This document shows, piece by piece, positions 62,433 to 64,000 of a stretch of 64,000 bases of DNA. The translations under genes were made by a program, and so were the position numbers. Source of the DNA: Bacteroidales bacterium (GTDB taxonomy: Bacteria > Bacteroidota > Bacteroidia > Bacteroidales > UBA932); the NCBI GenBank assembly GCA_015060385.1, contig SUYO01000006.1:1-64000 (forward strand), given 5' to 3'. The notes under the pieces were generated by a model. That model did not search any database. It was given only the letters and a program-made list of their open reading frames with translations, and had not been told where the DNA came from. The stretch's first letter is position 1, and every line of letters begins with the position of its first letter.

Positions 62433-64000
62433 ATGAAGAGAATAGTCATAGCATTGGCGGCGCTTGCCCTCGCAGCATGCTCGGGCAAGCCGGCGTTCGA
62501 CCCTGCTGCAGTGGCTGACGCCACTGCGCAGCAGGTCACAAGAGTAGAGCCGCTTTCATGGTGGACAGGCATGAAGATGCCTCTCCAGCTCATGGTGCAG
62601 GGAGAGAATATCTCCGCTTACGATGTCGCTGTTGAAGGCGGCAAGGGAGTAGAAGTCGAGAAGGTCAGCAAGGCTGACAGCCCGAACTACCTTTTCGTTG
62701 ACGTGAAGATCGCTGCAGATGCAGCTCCCGGTATATATTATATAGTGTTCTCGAAGGACGGGGAATCTTTCAAGTATCCATACGAGATAGCTGCCCGCAG
62801 GGAAGGCTCTGCAGAGCGTACCAGCTTCACTACGGCCGACATGATCTACCTCATCATGCCTGACCGTTTCGCGAACGGTGACCCTTCGAACGACTCTGTA
62901 GAGGGCATGCCTGACAAGGCTGACCGCAGCAAGCCGTTCGGCCGTCACGGCGGTGACATCCAGGGTATCATCGACCACCTCGACTATATCAGCGAACTCG
63001 GTGCGACAGCCATCTGGTGTACCCCTCTGATAGAGGACAACCTCGAGAAGACCACATACCACGGCTATGCATGTACCGACTACTACCATATCGACGCGCG
63101 CTTCGGTGACAACGACCTCTTCAGGGAGTATGTACAGAAGGCGCATGAGAAGGACCTCAAGATAATCATGGACATCGTTCCTAACCACTCAGGTTCAGGC
63201 CACTGGTGGATGGAGGATGTTCCTTTCAAGGACTGGTACCATGTGTTCGATACATATACAGGATCGAACATCGTGTTCTCTACCAACATGGACCCTAACG
63301 CTTCGACCCAGGACCTCTATATTCAGGAAAGCGGCTGGTTCGATACCTCTATGGTCGACATGAACCTTGACAATCCGTTCATGCTCAGGTATTTCCAGCA
63401 GTGGGCGATCTGGTGGATCGAGTGGGCTGACCTCGACGGCTTCCGTGTGGACACATATCCTTACAACGAGAAGGGTCCGATGTCAGAGTGGTGCGCTGCA
63501 GTGATGAACGAGTATCCGAACTTCAATATCGTGGGAGAGTGCTGGACGGCTTCGATCCCTCAGCTCGCATACTGGCAGGGCGGCAACGCGAACAAGGACG
63601 GCTTCGACTCGAACCTCAAGTCCATCATGGACTTCCCGCTTCACGATGCCCTCCGTGCAGGTCTCAACGAGGACAACCCCGGCTGGGGAGAGGGTATCCT
63701 CCGCGTATACGACATCCTTTCGCATGACTTCGTGTACCATGATCTCTCGAACATGATGATCTTCCCAGGAAACCATGATACTGCGCGTCTGGGTGACGCT
63801 CTGCGTAAGAATCCGAACCGTGTGAAGATAGCCATGGCCCTGATGGCCACGATGCGCGGATATCCGCAGATCTTCGCCGGTGACGAGCTCATGTTCGTTT
63901 CCAACAACCTCAAGGACGCGGGTGACCACGGCGGACTCCGCGTGGACTTCCCTGGCGGATGGGAAGGTGACGAAATGAACCTCTTTACTGCCGAAGGCCG
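62433..64000 (+). CDS. GH13 neopullulanase/cyclomaltodextrinase-like lipoprotein (cut by window edge)
   Basis: An open frame from the ATG at 62433 (another in-frame ATG at 62427 overlaps the previous stop) to the window end, 522 codons without a stop. It is absent from the ORF track because it is incomplete. It starts with a signal peptide and lipobox ALAACSG. An N-terminal beta domain (about 35-125) precedes the barrel: MIYLIMPDRFANGDPSND, IMDIVPNHSG, nucleophile Asp in DLDGFRVDTYPY, acid/base Glu in NIVGECW and Asp in FPGNHDTARLG. The layout matches SusA-type neopullulanases of Bacteroidota, which act in the periplasm. Confidence 0.92.
   Translation, partial: MKRIVIALAALALAACSGKPAFDPAAVADATAQQVTRVEPLSWWTGMKMPLQLMVQGENISAYDVAVEGGKGVEVEKVSKADSPNYLFVDVKIAADAAPGIYYIVFSKDGESFKYPYEIAARREGSAERTSFTTADMIYLIMPDRFANGDPSNDSVEGMPDKADRSKPFGRHGGDIQGIIDHLDYISELGATAIWCTPLIEDNLEKTTYHGYACTDYYHIDARFGDNDLFREYVQKAHEKDLKIIMDIVPNHSGSGHWWMEDVPFKDWYHVFDTYTGSNIVFSTNMDPNASTQDLYIQESGWFDTSMVDMNLDNPFMLRYFQQWAIWWIEWADLDGFRVDTYPYNEKGPMSEWCAAVMNEYPNFNIVGECWTASIPQLAYWQGGNANKDGFDSNLKSIMDFPLHDALRAGLNEDNPGWGEGILRVYDILSHDFVYHDLSNMMIFPGNHDTARLGDALRKNPNRVKIAMALMATMRGYPQIFAGDELMFVSNNLKDAGDHGGLRVDFPGGWEGDEMNLFTAEG

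Overview
The window is about 64 kb of a Bacteroidales chromosome, most likely a gut commensal or relative with roughly 50-55 % GC. The evidence is the SusC/SusD pairs, the ATP synthase operon order beta-epsilon-a-c-b-delta-alpha-gamma, an FeoA-FeoB fusion, TAnnTTTG-type promoter elements a short distance before many genes, and weak Shine-Dalgarno sites. Rikenellaceae or a related family is a guess; the sequence alone does not settle the family.

Layout. 1-560: the 3' end of a 5S rRNA with its terminator, then a 51-bp tandem repeat array. 652-7986: a DoxX-like membrane protein and the complete F1Fo ATP synthase operon. 8013-9158: hairpin repeats and a RelB-like/PIN toxin-antitoxin pair. 9177-16974: housekeeping and transport genes (YbaK, lipocalin, ROK kinase, aldose epimerase, FeoAB, NhaC antiporter, QueH). 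16881-23125: a minus-strand run with a lipoprotein, a subtilase, a GH2 beta-galactosidase and a GH53 endo-galactanase. 23174-36500: RecO, RdgB, a S41 protease, a HAD phosphatase, a regulator/membrane pair, a DUF4160/DUF2442 pair, a U32 protein, a polyprenyl synthase, a CE1-like esterase, RsgA, MATE and OPA-type transporters. 36507-38622: a LytS/LytTR two-component system. 38828-64000: a large alpha-glucan (starch/glycogen) utilisation locus that runs off the right edge.

The alpha-glucan locus holds an inner-membrane sugar symporter, susC-susD, a SusE/SusF-like surface binder, a GH13 lipoprotein amylase, a GH77 4-alpha-glucanotransferase, a second paralogous susC-susD pair, a type I pullulanase and two more GH13 enzymes. 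Binding, surface cutting, import, debranching and disproportionation are all represented. Direct repeats of a GTTCGT-core 9-mer with exact 21-bp phasing lie before the symporter and before the pullulanase. They resemble LytTR boxes, and a LytTR regulator gene is adjacent, so I propose that this two-component system controls the locus. No SusR-like or hybrid two-component regulator is visible in the window.

The most unusual structure is a dispersed inverted-repeat family with the core TGTCCGGA / TCCGGACA. It flanks a REP-associated tyrosine transposase (RAYT) gene that sits between the two susCD pairs. It also appears as an in-frame insertion inside queH, as hairpin pairs downstream of susD2, and, in related form, as the tandem array after the 5S gene. 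This looks like a Bacteroidales REP/RAYT system. Unrelated dispersed repeats appear to have supplied the start codon of a HAD gene and the C-terminus of a MATE transporter.
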